A stretch of 64,000 bases of DNA from Pleomorphomonas sp. PLEO. GTDB taxonomy: Bacteria; Pseudomonadota; Alphaproteobacteria; Rhizobiales; Pleomorphomonadaceae. Under the pieces are notes generated by a model. That model saw nothing but the letters and a program-made list of their open reading frames with translations. It ran no database searches and was not told where the DNA came from. Below are positions 46,720 through 56,798 of the stretch, in pieces. The position numbers and the translations under genes are program-made. The DNA lies in contig NZ_CP166625.1 of NCBI RefSeq assembly GCF_041320595.1, positions 784,501 through 848,500 of the forward strand. The letters are read 5' to 3'. How positions within the stretch are numbered: the stretch's first letter is position 1; the number at the start of each line of letters is the position of its first letter.

Positions 46720-49416
46720 TCAGGCGGCGAGCTGCCTCAGCACATAGTGCAGGATGCCGCCGTTGCGATAGTAGTCGAGTTCGTCGAGCGTATCGATGCG
46801 GCAGAGGAGCGGTACGTCGATCTCGGCGCCGTCGGTTCGGGTGATCTTGGCGGTCAACGTCTGGCGCGGCTTGACGTCGGCGATGCCCTCGATGGTCACC
46901 GTCTCCTGCCCGGTCAGGCCGAGGCTTTGCCAGTTCGTGCCTTCCTCGAAGGTCAGCGGGACGATGCCCATGCCGACCAAGTTGGACCGGTGGATGCGCT
47001 CGAAGCTCTCGGCGATCACCGCCTTGACGCCGAGGAGGTTGGTACCCTTGGCCGCCCAGTCGCGCGACGAGCCGTTGCCATATTCGACACCGGCGAAGAT
47101 GACCAGCGGAACGCCTTCCTCCTTGTAACGCATGGCGGCGTCGTAGATGTACATCCGGTCGCCCGAGGGATGGTGAATGGTCCAGCCGCCCTCGACCACG
47201 TTGCCTGCGTCGTCTTTGACCATGTTGTTCTTGATGCGAATGTTGGCAAAGGTGCCGCGCATCATCACTTCATGGTTGCCGCGCCGCGTGCCGTACTGGT
47301 TGAAATCGGCCGGCCGCACCTGATGACCGGTGAGATACTGGCCGGCCGGGCTCGCCACCTTGATCGAACCGGCCGGAGAAATGTGGTCGGTGGTGATCTT
47401 GTCGCCGAACAGGCCGAGGATGCGAGCGCCGACAATGTCGGTGACCGGCGGCGGCGTCATGGTGATGCCGGCGAAATAGGGCGGGTTCTGAACGTAGGTC
47501 GAACCGATATTCCAGCTGTAAGTCTGGCCGATGCCGGCTTCGACGGCACGCCAGCGGGCATCGCCCTTGAAGACGTCGGCGTATTTTTCCTTGAACATGC
47601 CGGCGGTGATGTAGGTGGCGATGGTCTCGTTGATTTCCTTGCTCGACGGCCAGACGTCCCGAAGATAGACCGGCGCGCCATCGGCGCCGGAGCCGAGCGG
47701 CTCGGTCGACAGGTCCTTCTGCACGCTGCCGGCCAAAGCATAGGCCACCACCAGCGGCGGCGATGCCAGATAGTTGGCCTGCACGTCGGGGCTGACACGG
47801 CCTTCGAAATTGCGATTGCCGGACAGCACGGCGGCGGCGACGATGCCGTTTTCGTTGATCGACTTGGAGATCGGCCCAGGCAGCGGGCCGGAGTTGCCGA
47901 TGCAGGTGGTACAGCCGAAGCCGACCAGATTGAAGCCGAGGGCGTCGAGATCGGTCTGCAGGCCGGACTGGCTGAGATATTCGGCAACGACCTGCGAGCC
48001 GGGCGCCAGCGACGTCTTCACCCAGGGCTTGACGGCGAGGCCCTTCTGCCGTGCCTTGCGGGCGAGCAGACCGGCGGCGACCAGCACGCTGGGGTTGGAG
48101 GTGTTGGTGCAGGAGGTGATGGCGGCGATCACCACGTCACCGTGGCCGAGGTCGAAGTTACCCTCCTCGACCGGATAGCGCGTGGCGATGTCGGTGACCT
48201 TCTTGTACTCGGTCTCCATGGCGGTCGTGAACCCAGCCTTGGCTCCGCTGAGCGACACGCGGCCCTCCGGCCGCTTGGGGCCGGCCAGCGACGGCACGAC
48301 GGTGGAAAGGTCCAGTTCCAGGATGTCGGTGAACACCGGGTCGGGCGTGTCGGCGGTGCGATAGAGGCCCTGGGCGCGCGCGTAGGCATCGACGAGGGCG
48401 ACGCGATCGTCGGCGCGGCCGGAGAACTTCAGATAGCGGATGGTCTCGGCGTCAACCGGGAAGAAGCCGCAGGTGGCGCCGTATTCCGGGCCCATGTTGG
48501 CGATGGTCGCACGGTCGGCCAGCGTCAGGCTGTCAAGGCCGGGGCCGAAATACTCGACGAACTTGCCGACCACACCCTTCTTGCGCAGCATCTGGGTGAC
48601 GGTCAGCACCACGTCGGTGGCGGTCACGCCCTCGGTCACCTTGCCGGTCAGCTTGAAGCCGACCACCTCGGGGATCAGCATGGAAACCGGCTGGCCGAGC
48701 ATGGCGGCCTCAGCCTCGATGCCGCCGACGCCCCAGCCGAGCACGGAGAGGCCATTGACCATGGTGGTGTGGCTATCGGTGCCGACACAGGTGTCGGGAT
48801 AGGCGTAGGTGACCTTGTCCTCTTCGTTGGTCCAGACCGTCTGGGCGAGGTATTCCAGGTTGACCTGATGACAGATGCCGGTACCCGGCGGCACAACGCG
48901 GAAGTTGTGGAAGGCGTTCTGGCCCCACTTCAGGAAGTTGTAGCGCTCGATGTTCTGCTCGTATTCACGGGCAACGTTCTGGGCCAGTGATGAGGCGCTG
49001 CCGTAATAATCGACCACCACCGAGTGATCGATGACGAGGTCGACGGGAACGAGCGGGTTGATCTTGCGGGGGTCGCCACCGAGGGCGACCATGGCGTCGC
49101 GCATCGCCGCGAGGTCGACGACGGCCGGCACGCCGGTAAAGTCCTGCATCAGCACACGCGCGGGTCGGTAGGCGATTTCCTTGTCGACCTTGCCCTTGTT
49201 ATCCAGCCAGGCGGCCATGGCGCGAATGTCGGCCTCGGTCACCGAGCGGCCGTCCTCAAAGCGCAGCAGGTTTTCAAGGATAACCTTCAGCGACACCGGC
49301 AGGCGGGAGACGCCGGCAAGGCCATTCTCCTCCGCCACCTTCAGGTCGTAGTAGACATAGGTCTTAGAGCCGACCTGAAGTTCTCTCTTGGACTTGAAGC
49401 TGTCGAGCGACGGCAT
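46720..49416 (-). CDS. acnA: Aconitate hydratase A
   Basis: TCA-cycle enzyme interconverting citrate and isocitrate, 898 residues. Marks: the substrate block [31 protein letters not shown], the [4Fe-4S] Cys in [10 protein letters not shown] and [14 protein letters not shown], and the swivelling C-terminal domain [38 protein letters not shown]. The ATG at 49416 gives the usual [16 protein letters not shown] start; the open frame runs on upstream without similarity. It lies divergent from ccmA, as in many Hyphomicrobiales. Confidence 0.98.
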   Translation of the reverse strand: MPSLDSFKSKRELQVGSKTYVYYDLKVAEENGLAGVSRLPVSLKVILENLLRFEDGRSVTEADIRAMAAWLDNKGKVDKEIAYRPARVLMQDFTGVPAVVDLAAMRDAMVALGGDPRKINPLVPVDLVIDHSVVVDYYGSASSLAQNVAREYEQNIERYNFLKWGQNAFHNFRVVPPGTGICHQVNLEYLAQTVWTNEEDKVTYAYPDTCVGTDSHTTMVNGLSVLGWGVGGIEAEAAMLGQPVSMLIPEVVGFKLTGKVTEGVTATDVVLTVTQMLRKKGVVGKFVEYFGPGLDSLTLADRATIANMGPEYGATCGFFPVDAETIRYLKFSGRADDRVALVDAYARAQGLYRTADTPDPVFTDILELDLSTVVPSLAGPKRPEGRVSLSGAKAGFTTAMETEYKKVTDIATRYPVEEGNFDLGHGDVVIAAITSCTNTSNPSVLVAAGLLARKARQKGLAVKPWVKTSLAPGSQVVAEYLSQSGLQTDLDALGFNLVGFGCTTCIGNSGPLPGPISKSINENGIVAAAVLSGNRNFEGRVSPDVQANYLASPPLVVAYALAGSVQKDLSTEPLGSGADGAPVYLRDVWPSSKEINETIATYITAGMFKEKYADVFKGDARWRAVEAGIGQTYSWNIGSTYVQNPPYFAGITMTPPPVTDIVGARILGLFGDKITTDHISPAGSIKVASPAGQYLTGHQVRPADFNQYGTRRGNHEVMMRGTFANIRIKNNMVKDDAGNVVEGGWTIHHPSGDRMYIYDAAMRYKEEGVPLVIFAGVEYGNGSSRDWAAKGTNLLGVKAVIAESFERIHRSNLVGMGIVPLTFEEGTNWQSLGLTGQETVTIEGIADVKPRQTLTAKITRTDGAEIDVPLLCRIDTLDELDYYRNGGILHYVLRQLAA

Positions 49417-49723
49417 GCGCGGGCCCCTTTCGTGCCGGGGGCGCCTTGCCAGCGGGCGACGGCGGTGCCGGCATCCGATCGGGCAGGACCTCGCCACCGG
49501 CGAGCAGTTTGACGTTTACGTAATGGTCAGATTACGACCGGAGACTTCCTTGCGCCTTATAGAGAATAAGGTGGCCGCTCACCAGACCTTGCGTACGAAA
49601 TTCTACCATATGGAGCTCATTCCATGGTTGGCCTCTCCAAGGCCAAGCCGGGAGCGAAAGCAGCTTACGCCCCCAGCCGCGATGCTCTATTGGGAAAAGA
49701 CGCCGTCCGCGCCGGAGAGAGCC
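49417..49723. other. Divergent acnA/ccmA promoter region
   Basis: About 300 bases without a gene. Contains an inverted repeat GTAAT-ggtcag-ATTAC at 49520-49535 just after a TTGACG hexamer (49509-49514). These could be control elements for either gene, but the match is too short to name a regulator. Confidence 0.45.
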
Positions 49724-50365
49724 TTGAGCCAGCCCTATCAGCCCTTTCGTCTCGTTGTTGAGGCACTCGGCGTCGACCGTGGCGGCCGGCGGGTGATCGA
49801 GGGCGTTGATTTCCAGATTATCGGAGGCGAGGCCATCCTGGTCACCGGTCCCAACGGTGTCGGCAAGTCGACTCTACTCCGGGCGCTCGCCGGGCTCGGC
49901 CGGCCGGCGGAGGGATCCGTGCGCTTTCTGGCTGACGGCGTCGCCGATCCTGACGAGGTTGGCCGTCACATTCATTATCTCGGCCACCGCGACGCCGTGA
50001 AACCGGCCCTGACGGTCGGCGAGAACCTCGCCTTTTGGCGGGATTTCCTGGGGAGCGACGGCGGCGCGCCGGTGGATGTGGCTCTCGATAGCGTAGGGCT
50101 CGTCGATCTTGCCGCCCTGCCGGCGGCTTATCTATCGGCTGGACAGCGGCGGCGCCTTGCCATCGCCCGCCTCATCGCCGTGCGCCGGCCGCTGTGGCTG
50201 CTCGATGAGCCGACCGCCGCCCTTGATGCCGCCTCGGAGGCGAGTCTGGTCAATCTCATGGCCGCTCATCTGCATGCTGGCGGCGCTATCATCGCAGCGA
50301 CCCACCTCACCATTGGTCTTGCCGGCGCCCGCTCGCTTCGTCTTGTCGTTGGGGAGATGGTCTGA
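49724..50365 (+). CDS. ccmA: Heme exporter ATP-binding protein CcmA
   Basis: ATPase of the CcmABCD complex that releases holo-CcmE during cytochrome c maturation. About 213 residues. Walker A GPNGVGKSTLLRALAG, the CcmA-type HYLGHRDAVKPALTVGENLAFW block, signature LSAGQRRRLAIARL and Walker B LWLLDEPTAALD. The start is uncertain: TTG at 49724 has GGAGAG five bases upstream and gives the usual length; ATG at 49682 is in frame but has no ribosome-binding site. Overlaps ccmB by one base. Confidence 0.93.
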   Translation: MSQPYQPFRLVVEALGVDRGGRRVIEGVDFQIIGGEAILVTGPNGVGKSTLLRALAGLGRPAEGSVRFLADGVADPDEVGRHIHYLGHRDAVKPALTVGENLAFWRDFLGSDGGAPVDVALDSVGLVDLAALPAAYLSAGQRRRLAIARLIAVRRPLWLLDEPTAALDAASEASLVNLMAAHLHAGGAIIAATHLTIGLAGARSLRLVVGEMV

Positions 50366-51033
50366 TGCCGCCGCTGGCCGCTCTCTATGTCCGCGAATTG
50401 CGCCTTGCCGTCCGCATTGGCGGCGGCGCCATGATGGGCGTGCTGTTCTACCTGATCGTGGTGACGACCTTTCCTTTCGCCATCGGGCCGGATCTCAACC
50501 TGCTGTCGCGTCTCGGACCGGCCATCCTGTGGATCGGCGCGCTACTCGCGACGTTGCTTGGTCTCGACCGGCTGTTCGAGGCCGATCGCGACGACGGTGC
50601 GCTCGACCTGATGGTGGCGTCCGGCCGGTCGCTGGAACTGCTGGTGATTGTCAAGGTCGCGGCTCACTGGACCGCGACGGGCTTGCCCCTTGTCATCGCG
50701 GCTCCCTTTCTGTCGCTGCTTTTGGCCATGCCTGTCGATGTGACGCTCGCCACCGTGGCGACGCTCCTGGTCGGTACGCCGGCACTGACCCTGCTCGGAG
50801 CCATTGGTGCCGGTCTGACAGTGTCGCTGCGACGCGGTGGCCTGTTGTTGCCGATCCTGGTGCTGCCGTTCGCCGTGCCGATACTGATCTTCGGCGTCGC
50901 CGCCTCGACCGCCGTCGCCTATGATCCGGCGGCTTTCCGTACGCCCTTCCTGCTCATCGTCGCCGTAACGCTGACGGCGGCGGCGATCTCACCGATCGCC
51001 ACCGCCGCCGCGCTTAGAAACGGGCTCGACTAG
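50365..51033 (+). CDS. ccmB: Heme exporter membrane protein CcmB
   Basis: Membrane partner of CcmA, 222 residues with six hydrophobic segments. Family blocks: LYVRELRLAVRIGGGAMMGVLFYLIVVTTFPFAIGP, the WIGALLATLLGLDRLFEADRDDGALDLM cytoplasmic loop, and LLLPILVLPFAVPILIFGV. In related genomes ccmC, ccmD and ccmG usually follow; here a repeat and an oppositely oriented chemoreceptor gene follow instead, so ccmC must lie elsewhere. Confidence 0.95.
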   Translation: MPPLAALYVRELRLAVRIGGGAMMGVLFYLIVVTTFPFAIGPDLNLLSRLGPAILWIGALLATLLGLDRLFEADRDDGALDLMVASGRSLELLVIVKVAAHWTATGLPLVIAAPFLSLLLAMPVDVTLATVATLLVGTPALTLLGAIGAGLTVSLRRGGLLLPILVLPFAVPILIFGVAASTAVAYDPAAFRTPFLLIVAVTLTAAAISPIATAAALRNGLD

Positions 51034-51136
51034 AGCAATTCCAGCAAAAGTGGACACCGGTTTTGCGTCCGGAATTGCGTCTTAACAAGGAGATAGAGGC
51101 TACCCGGCGAACCTGAGTTCGTCGGATAGGCTCTAG
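51031..51136. repeat. Dispersed hairpin repeat, diverged third member
   Basis: Starts with TAGAGCAATTCC at the ccmB stop and ends with GGCTCTAG. Same plan as copies at 3717 and 28619: outer TAGAGC / GCTCTA arms, a hairpin with GCAATTCC..GGAATTGC arms around AAAAGTGGACACCGGTTTT, and CGAAC..GTTCG arms, but with different sequence in most positions. Confidence 0.7.
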
Positions 51137-51146
51137 CACAGACGCG

Positions 51147-53165
51147 TCAGGCCGCCCGGATGGTGGCGAGGAAGAGCTGGAGTTCGCTCTGCAGACGCTC
51201 GGCCTGAGCCGAGAGGGCGTCCGAGGCGTGCAACACTTCCTGCGCGGCAACGGCCGATTCGTTTGCCGCATCGCCGACCTTGACGATATTGTAAGCCACG
51301 GTGCTGGTACCCTCCGCTGCCTTCTGCACGGAGTCAGCGATTTCTTGCGTCGCGGTTCCCTGGTCGCGGACCGAGCCGGCCACCGTGTTGGACACTTTCG
51401 AGATATGGCCGATGGTCTCGGTGATGCGCATGATGGCGTCGCTGGAATCGGCCGTCGATGCCTGGATCGAGGCCACCTGGGCGCCGATCTCGCTCGTGGC
51501 CTTGGCGGTCTGGTCGGCGAGCTGCTTGACCTCGGCGGCGACGACGGCGAAGCCCTTGCCGGCCTCGCCCGCCCGTGCCGCCTCAATGGTGGCATTCAGT
51601 GCCAGAAGATTGGTCTGGCCGGCAATGGTGTTGATGAGATCGACCACCGCGCCAATTTTCCGCGCCGCTTCCGACAGCTCGCGCACCTTGGCCGCCGTAT
51701 CGGAGGCGTCCTGCACGGCTTTCGAGGCCACTTCGGTTGATTCATTCACCTGTCGGCCGATCTCGGCGATCGAAGATGCCAGTTCCTCGGCGGCGGCGGC
51801 TACGGTGCCGACGCCGGCAGAGGCCGCTTCGGAGGCCGTGGTTACGGTGGATGCCTTCTGTGTCAGGTCGGCGGAGGACTGGGAGAGGGTCTGGGCCGAG
51901 CCGTTGAGCTGGCCAGCGGCGGCGGCCAGCGAGGAGGCAATGCCGCCGACGGTCTGCTCGAACATGTCGGCAAGCTGTTGGACTTCGCTGCGCCTCGACT
52001 CGGCCTGCGCCGCCGCATCGGCTTCGCGGGTGGCACGGGCGTCGGCCGCCTGGACAAGGCTCGTTTTGAACACTTCGAGCGCCTCGGCCATGGTGCCGAC
52101 CTCGTCCTTGCGGCCAAGACCGGGCACCACCGTCCGCAGATCGCCGTCAGAGACCTTTCCCATGGCGTGAGAGATGGCCACGACTGGCCGTGAGATCGAG
52201 CGGCCGATCACGAAGGCCAGCGCCACGGCGCCGACCACCGACAGGCCGGCCACGATCAGCAGCGTGCGGCGAATGGTGTCGAGAAGGCTGGTGGTTGCGA
52301 CGCCGATCGATGTCGATTCGATGGAGGCGGCGGAGCGGACGCTGGCCACCTTGTTGGCGATTGCCGTCGAGGCGTTGAGCAGATCCTTGGAGGTCAGGGT
52401 ACGGAGATCGGAGGCAATCTGATTGGCCTGACGATAGGCGTCCTGATAGGCGGTCGCGGACTTCAACACCTTGCCGAGCTGAGCTGCCTCCTGCCCTTCG
52501 CCGACAGCCTTGATGACCAGATTGAGGCGCTGGACGAGGCCGTTGAAACCGGCATCCGCCGCTTTGAGATCGTCGGCCGTGCCGTTGTTCAGCAATTTGT
52601 AAACCGCAAGACGCCCGGCGTTGTACTGCTCGGTTGCCTTGGTGGCGATCGGAATGAGTTCCGGTTTACCCAGCTTATCGACCTTGGAGGAGAAGAACAG
52701 CATGTCGTTCTTCAGTTTTTCTCCAAGCGGATCGACGCTGTCATGCACGATCTTCTGTTGGCCGGTCTTGAGCTCGACAAGCTTGGTAAACACGGCGCTG
52801 TAGTTGTCGAATAACGACGCGATGGCCGTCATATTGTCCTTGCGAGCGCCTTGGTCGATCTTGCTGATGGCATTGGCGATCGAGGCGCGCGCGGTTTCGG
52901 CGGCCGATTTGGCGCCTGACAGTGCCGTTTCGCCGCCGGTTACCAAGTAGGCGTCAACCTTCGCGGTGAGGTCGAGGAAAGCGTAGTCGATGTCGCGCGT
53001 CAGCTCCACTTCGTCGACGCGGCTCCGGTGCTGAGCGAAGGAACGCTCGAACGAGCTGATCGAGAAGAGCGATAGGCCGGCGCACGTAATGAGTAACGCA
53101 ATGACCAGCGCGAAGGCCACGAATACTTTGGAGCCGATGGACAAATTATTGAACAGACGCGCCAT
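51147..53165 (-). CDS. Transmembrane methyl-accepting chemotaxis protein
   Basis: A 672-residue chemoreceptor. Membrane helix 1 at about 13-35, a periplasmic helical-bundle sensor domain (about 40-300), helix 2 near 305-330 ([21 protein letters not shown]), a HAMP domain ([41 protein letters not shown]), then the MCP signalling domain with the tip [39 protein letters not shown]. There is no C-terminal CheB/R pentapeptide. The start [15 protein letters not shown] at 53165 is supported by AGAAGAAG upstream; the open frame extends far upstream but is AT-richer and not coding. No che genes are close. Confidence 0.93.
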   Translation of the reverse strand: MARLFNNLSIGSKVFVAFALVIALLITCAGLSLFSISSFERSFAQHRSRVDEVELTRDIDYAFLDLTAKVDAYLVTGGETALSGAKSAAETARASIANAISKIDQGARKDNMTAIASLFDNYSAVFTKLVELKTGQQKIVHDSVDPLGEKLKNDMLFFSSKVDKLGKPELIPIATKATEQYNAGRLAVYKLLNNGTADDLKAADAGFNGLVQRLNLVIKAVGEGQEAAQLGKVLKSATAYQDAYRQANQIASDLRTLTSKDLLNASTAIANKVASVRSAASIESTSIGVATTSLLDTIRRTLLIVAGLSVVGAVALAFVIGRSISRPVVAISHAMGKVSDGDLRTVVPGLGRKDEVGTMAEALEVFKTSLVQAADARATREADAAAQAESRRSEVQQLADMFEQTVGGIASSLAAAAGQLNGSAQTLSQSSADLTQKASTVTTASEAASAGVGTVAAAAEELASSIAEIGRQVNESTEVASKAVQDASDTAAKVRELSEAARKIGAVVDLINTIAGQTNLLALNATIEAARAGEAGKGFAVVAAEVKQLADQTAKATSEIGAQVASIQASTADSSDAIMRITETIGHISKVSNTVAGSVRDQGTATQEIADSVQKAAEGTSTVAYNIVKVGDAANESAVAAQEVLHASDALSAQAERLQSELQLFLATIRAA

Positions 53166-53385
53166 CGCTTCTTCTCCCGAGTGCTCGGAAACTTCATTTG
53201 TAAGCCTGCGCTTTCCGAGATGCTTACAACTGAACTCAGATCCGCACACAGCCTTGCGTATCAGCTGAGGATAGCAATCGGCTATTAAAGTTTTCCAAAC
53301 AATAGAGTAGACGACTTCACTTTCTTTATGGTGAAAAATATCAGGTGTTAAATATCTCAATGAGTAAAAGCGCGTGCGTATCGGT

Positions 53386-54345
53386 TCATCTATGGCGCTG
53401 AAGAATGGCGCTCGGCAATGCCTCGCCAGAAAAATGCGCCGCGAGGTTGGAGCGGACCAGCGCGCCCATGGCTTTTCGCGTCGCGATGGTCGCGCTGCCT
53501 TGGTGCGGTGACAGCACCACATTGCCAAGGCGGAAAAAGCGCGGGTCTATGGTGGGTTCGCCCAGGAATACATCAAGGCCGGCCCCAGCGATGCTGCCGC
53601 TCTCCAGCGCGGTGATCAGCGCCGCCTCATCGATGGTTGTGCCGCGCGAGATGTTGATCAGCAGTCCCTCTCGGCCAAGGGCGGCGATGGTGGGGGCGTC
53701 GACGAGGCCTAAGGTGTCGCTCCCACCGGCCACCGCCACCACCAGAATGTCGGCCCAGGCGGCAAGGCTCGCCAGCGTTGGAAACGCCCGCCAGGATGAA
53801 GAGGGCTTTGGCGAGCGGTTCCAGTAGCCGATTTCCGTTTCGAAGCTGGCGAAACGTCGTCCAATAGCTTCGCCAATGCGACCGAGCCCGACGATACCCA
53901 CCTTGCTGCCCGAGACGCTGCCGGTGAGCGGCATGGCCTTTCCCGGCCAGGCTCCGGACCGCACGAAGGCATCGCCATCGACGATGCGACGGGTGAGTGA
54001 CAGCGTCAGTGCCAACGCCATCTCGGCAACATCGGCGGTGAGAACATCCGGCGTGTTGGTCACGGCGACGTTGCGTCTTGAGGCCGCTTGGAGATCGACC
54101 TTATCGTAGCCGACGCCGTAGACGGCGATGAGCTCCAGCGCAGGCAACGCGTCAATCAACGCTGCGTTGGCGCCTCGGCCACCGGAGGTGACCAGGGCGG
54201 TGATATCGGTCGCGGTGGCGAGAGTGCCGGGGCCACCGGCTGGCAGCTCGACAAGGTCGTAGGCCGCACGCATCGGCGCGAGATCCCATTCAGGCATCGA
54301 GGACACCATCAGAACCTTCGGGCGAGGCGGTAGGGCGACAGACAT
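53386..54345 (-). CDS. 2-hydroxyacid dehydrogenase (glyoxylate/hydroxypyruvate reductase type)
   Basis: NAD(P)-dependent D-2-hydroxyacid dehydrogenase, 319 residues. Cofactor motif [16 protein letters not shown] with a following Arg/Ser-type loop (NRSPKP) suggests NADPH. The catalytic Arg is in [11 protein letters not shown], Glu in FLGEPTID and His in [10 protein letters not shown]. It fits hydroxypyruvate or glyoxylate reduction, or sugar-acid metabolism. It lies divergent from an SMP-30-like lactonase across about 150 bases, which suggests a shared sugar-acid pathway. The upstream open frame beyond 54345 is a shadow. Confidence 0.92.
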   Translation of the reverse strand: MSVALPPRPKVLMVSSMPEWDLAPMRAAYDLVELPAGGPGTLATATDITALVTSGGRGANAALIDALPALELIAVYGVGYDKVDLQAASRRNVAVTNTPDVLTADVAEMALALTLSLTRRIVDGDAFVRSGAWPGKAMPLTGSVSGSKVGIVGLGRIGEAIGRRFASFETEIGYWNRSPKPSSSWRAFPTLASLAAWADILVVAVAGGSDTLGLVDAPTIAALGREGLLINISRGTTIDEAALITALESGSIAGAGLDVFLGEPTIDPRFFRLGNVVLSPHQGSATIATRKAMGALVRSNLAAHFSGEALPSAILQRHR

Positions 54346-54492
54346 GGGGCGGACTCCGTTTCGAGGCAAAAGAAACAACCGCCGGGACACGGCTGCGGAT
54401 CCTTGACGCTTTTCAATAGTATGACGATAGTGCCGTCCCGCAAGCCGGGAGATGGCGGACGCCGCTGGGTGGCGATGCTCTGGGGGGACAGA

Positions 54493-55404
54493 ATGGGCAG
54501 CTACGACACGTTCGATAGCCGGTTCGGGTCGCTGGTCATTGGCGCTGCCGCCATCGAAAAACTGTGGACTGGTGGCCGCTGGACCGAAGGCCCCGTCTAC
54601 GTGCCCGCCGCCAAGGCCGTCGTCTGGTCGGATATCCCCGAGGACCGTATCCTGCGCTACGATGAGACGAGCGGGGCCGTCTCGGTGTTCGAGCATCCTT
54701 GCGGCTATCACAATGGCCACACGCTCGACGCATTCGGTCGCATCGTCGCCTGCGAACATGCTGGTCGTCGTATCTCCCGCCTCGGCTTCGATGGCCGCTG
54801 GGAAACGATCGTCGACCGGTTCGAGGGCAAGCGCCTCAATTCTCCCAACGACGTCGTGGTCAAGTCGGATGGCAGTATCTGGTTTTCCGATCCGAGTTAC
54901 GGCATCGATACCGACTACGAGGGCCACGCAGCAGAAAGCGAGATCGGCAGCTGTAACGTCTATCGCCACGACCCGCGAACCGGCGGGACGACGGCGGTGG
55001 TGACGGGTATCGATCGTCCGAACGGCCTCGCTTTCTCACCGGATGAGCGCATCCTCTACGTTTCCGACACGTCGCTATCCGACACACCGGCAATCCATGC
55101 TTTCTCCGTTGCCGATGACGGACGCACAGTGGGCGAGGATCGGGTATTTGCGGTTTCGGATGCCGGATTCTTCGATGGCTTCCGCCTTGATCGCGCCGGC
55201 AACCTCTGGACCTCCAGCGGCGATGGGGTGCGGGTCTACGCGGCCGACGGCACCCTGCTCGGCCGGATCAATGTTCCCGAGACGGTGTCCAACCTTTGTT
55301 TTGGCGGCCCCAAACGCAACCGGCTTTACATCACTGCGACCTCGTCGCTTTATGCGGTCTACGTCTACGCAGCGCCCGCTGGCCGGCCGCTGCCTCCGGC
55401 ATGA
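54493..55404 (+). CDS. SMP-30/gluconolactonase/LRE family protein
   Basis: A 303-residue six-bladed beta-propeller lactonase. Metal ligands typical of the family are visible: E in WTEGPVYVP, N in LNSPNDVVV, N in GIDRPNGLAFS and D in LYVSDTS. It should open a sugar-acid lactone such as gluconolactone. The start at 54493 follows TGGGGGGACAGA; longer frames from 54403 or 54475 would add an unconserved N terminus. Divergent from the 2-hydroxyacid dehydrogenase; the LacI regulator gene follows on the same strand after about 190 bases. Confidence 0.9.
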   Translation: MGSYDTFDSRFGSLVIGAAAIEKLWTGGRWTEGPVYVPAAKAVVWSDIPEDRILRYDETSGAVSVFEHPCGYHNGHTLDAFGRIVACEHAGRRISRLGFDGRWETIVDRFEGKRLNSPNDVVVKSDGSIWFSDPSYGIDTDYEGHAAESEIGSCNVYRHDPRTGGTTAVVTGIDRPNGLAFSPDERILYVSDTSLSDTPAIHAFSVADDGRTVGEDRVFAVSDAGFFDGFRLDRAGNLWTSSGDGVRVYAADGTLLGRINVPETVSNLCFGGPKRNRLYITATSSLYAVYVYAAPAGRPLPPA

Positions 55405-55538
55405 GGGTGATATATTCGGGCCAAAAAGCCGTGCGTCAGTAAGAACTATCACCTAAGCCGCGAAGTCGAAACGCGATTTTCTAGTCGATGAGAAGCAGGC
55501 TAGCGGTATTCTGAACCAACAAAACTGTCGACAGGCCC

Positions 55539-55556
55539 ATCAAAATCGATATTGAT
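55539..55556. promoter_or_regulatory. Candidate LacI-family operator
   Basis: ATCAAAATCGATATTGAT is an 18-bp palindrome with one mismatched pair and a central CG, the usual shape of LacI-type sites. It lies 36 bases before the LacI gene start. A second small palindrome CTGTCGACAG is at 55525-55534. Autoregulation is an inference. Confidence 0.45.
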
Positions 55557-55591
55557 CGGAAGCAATTGACAGTCTCCGGAGTTGACCCAAC

Positions 55592-56614
55592 GTGGGCGAT
55601 GATCGTGCTCGGCTCAATCTGAAAAGTCTGGCCCGCCACCTCGACCTGTCGATCACTACCGTCAGTCGAGCGTTGCGCAACGGGCCCGAGGTCCGCAAGG
55701 AGACCATCGAACGCGTTCAAAAGGCGGCGGCCGAGCTTGGCTATGTCCGAGACGTCGGTGGGTTGACGCTGAGGACCGGCCTTTCCTACTCGATCTGTGT
55801 GCTGATGTCGGCGGTGCCGCCGGACGATATCGCCGACACCGGTTCGGTTGGTCTCCTGCAGGGCGTGCATGAAGTGGCACAGGCGGCCGGCTATGCCGTC
55901 AGCGCCGTACCGCTCGCCCCGGGTGCCGACCCGATCGAGGCGCTGAAGACCATTATCGACGGTCGGCGCGCCGACGGGCTGATCTTCGACCATACCCTGC
56001 CGATGGACCCGCGCGTCCGCTTCCTCCTCGAACGCGACTTTCCCTTCGTTACCTTCGGGCGCACCGAGCTGTTTACGCCGCATGCCTGGTTCGACATCGA
56101 CGACGAGGATGCGACCTATCGCGCGGTGCGGCATCTCCTGGCAAGTGGCTGCCGACGGATCTGTCTGATCAATCCGCCAACCGAATACATGTTCTCACAA
56201 TACCGGCTGCGCGGTTATCGCAAGGCACTGGCCGAAGCCGGCATTGACATCGATCCCAGGCTGATCCTCGACCTCGACCTCACGGCCCGGCGTACGCGGG
56301 CCTCGGTGAAGGATCTGATGCTGCAGGAAAGCCCGCCCGACGCCTTCATCTGCGTCAACGATATCACCTCGCTCGGCATGATGACCGGCCTTCGCGACAT
56401 TGGTCTCGACCCGGCCGACTTCGGCTTCTGCGCTTCGACGACCACGCGGCTGATCGAATATGTCGAACCGACGCCGGTGAGCTTCTATTTCCCGCTGCAG
56501 GAAGCTGGCCGCCGGTTGACCCGCCTCATGTTGCGCCGCCTCGAGGGCGAAACGGATATCTCCCAGTTGCAGGAATTGGCCGTGGCCGAGATGCACGTGC
56601 CGACACGGCGGTGA
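55592..56614 (+). CDS. LacI-family transcriptional regulator
   Basis: A 340-residue repressor with an N-terminal LacI helix-turn-helix (LNLKSLARHLDLSITTVSRAL, then hinge NGPEVRKETIERVQKAAAELGY) and a periplasmic-binding-like sensor domain (SYSICVLMSAV, DGLIFDHTLPMDPRVRFLLERDFPFVTFGR, HLLASGCRRICLINP, PDAFICVNDITSLGMM). A GTG start at 55592 is used. It is directly followed, after about 185 bases, by a beta-mannosidase on the same strand, the obvious target; the inducer could be a mannobiose-type sugar. Confidence 0.93.
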   Translation: MGDDRARLNLKSLARHLDLSITTVSRALRNGPEVRKETIERVQKAAAELGYVRDVGGLTLRTGLSYSICVLMSAVPPDDIADTGSVGLLQGVHEVAQAAGYAVSAVPLAPGADPIEALKTIIDGRRADGLIFDHTLPMDPRVRFLLERDFPFVTFGRTELFTPHAWFDIDDEDATYRAVRHLLASGCRRICLINPPTEYMFSQYRLRGYRKALAEAGIDIDPRLILDLDLTARRTRASVKDLMLQESPPDAFICVNDITSLGMMTGLRDIGLDPADFGFCASTTTRLIEYVEPTPVSFYFPLQEAGRRLTRLMLRRLEGETDISQLQELAVAEMHVPTRR

Positions 56615-56798
56615 CCTTCGGCCGAACGGCGAGGCATGTCAGCTACCAGATCGGGTGGTTTCTCGTTCCCGCAATCGTTTCGTTTGCCCGACTAGATCGG
56701 CCGGGTTATGGTATTGCGATTCCCCAGCGTGTGTCGCTCCGCGGGGGAAGGGGCGCCCGTGCCTGAGGAGCAGCGGCTACCGAATCTCGAGACAATCA

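Noticed and set aside
46747-48990. A 747-codon plus-strand frame opposite acnA
   Set aside because: Antisense of a well-conserved aconitase; composition follows the GC-rich third codon positions and shows no domain.
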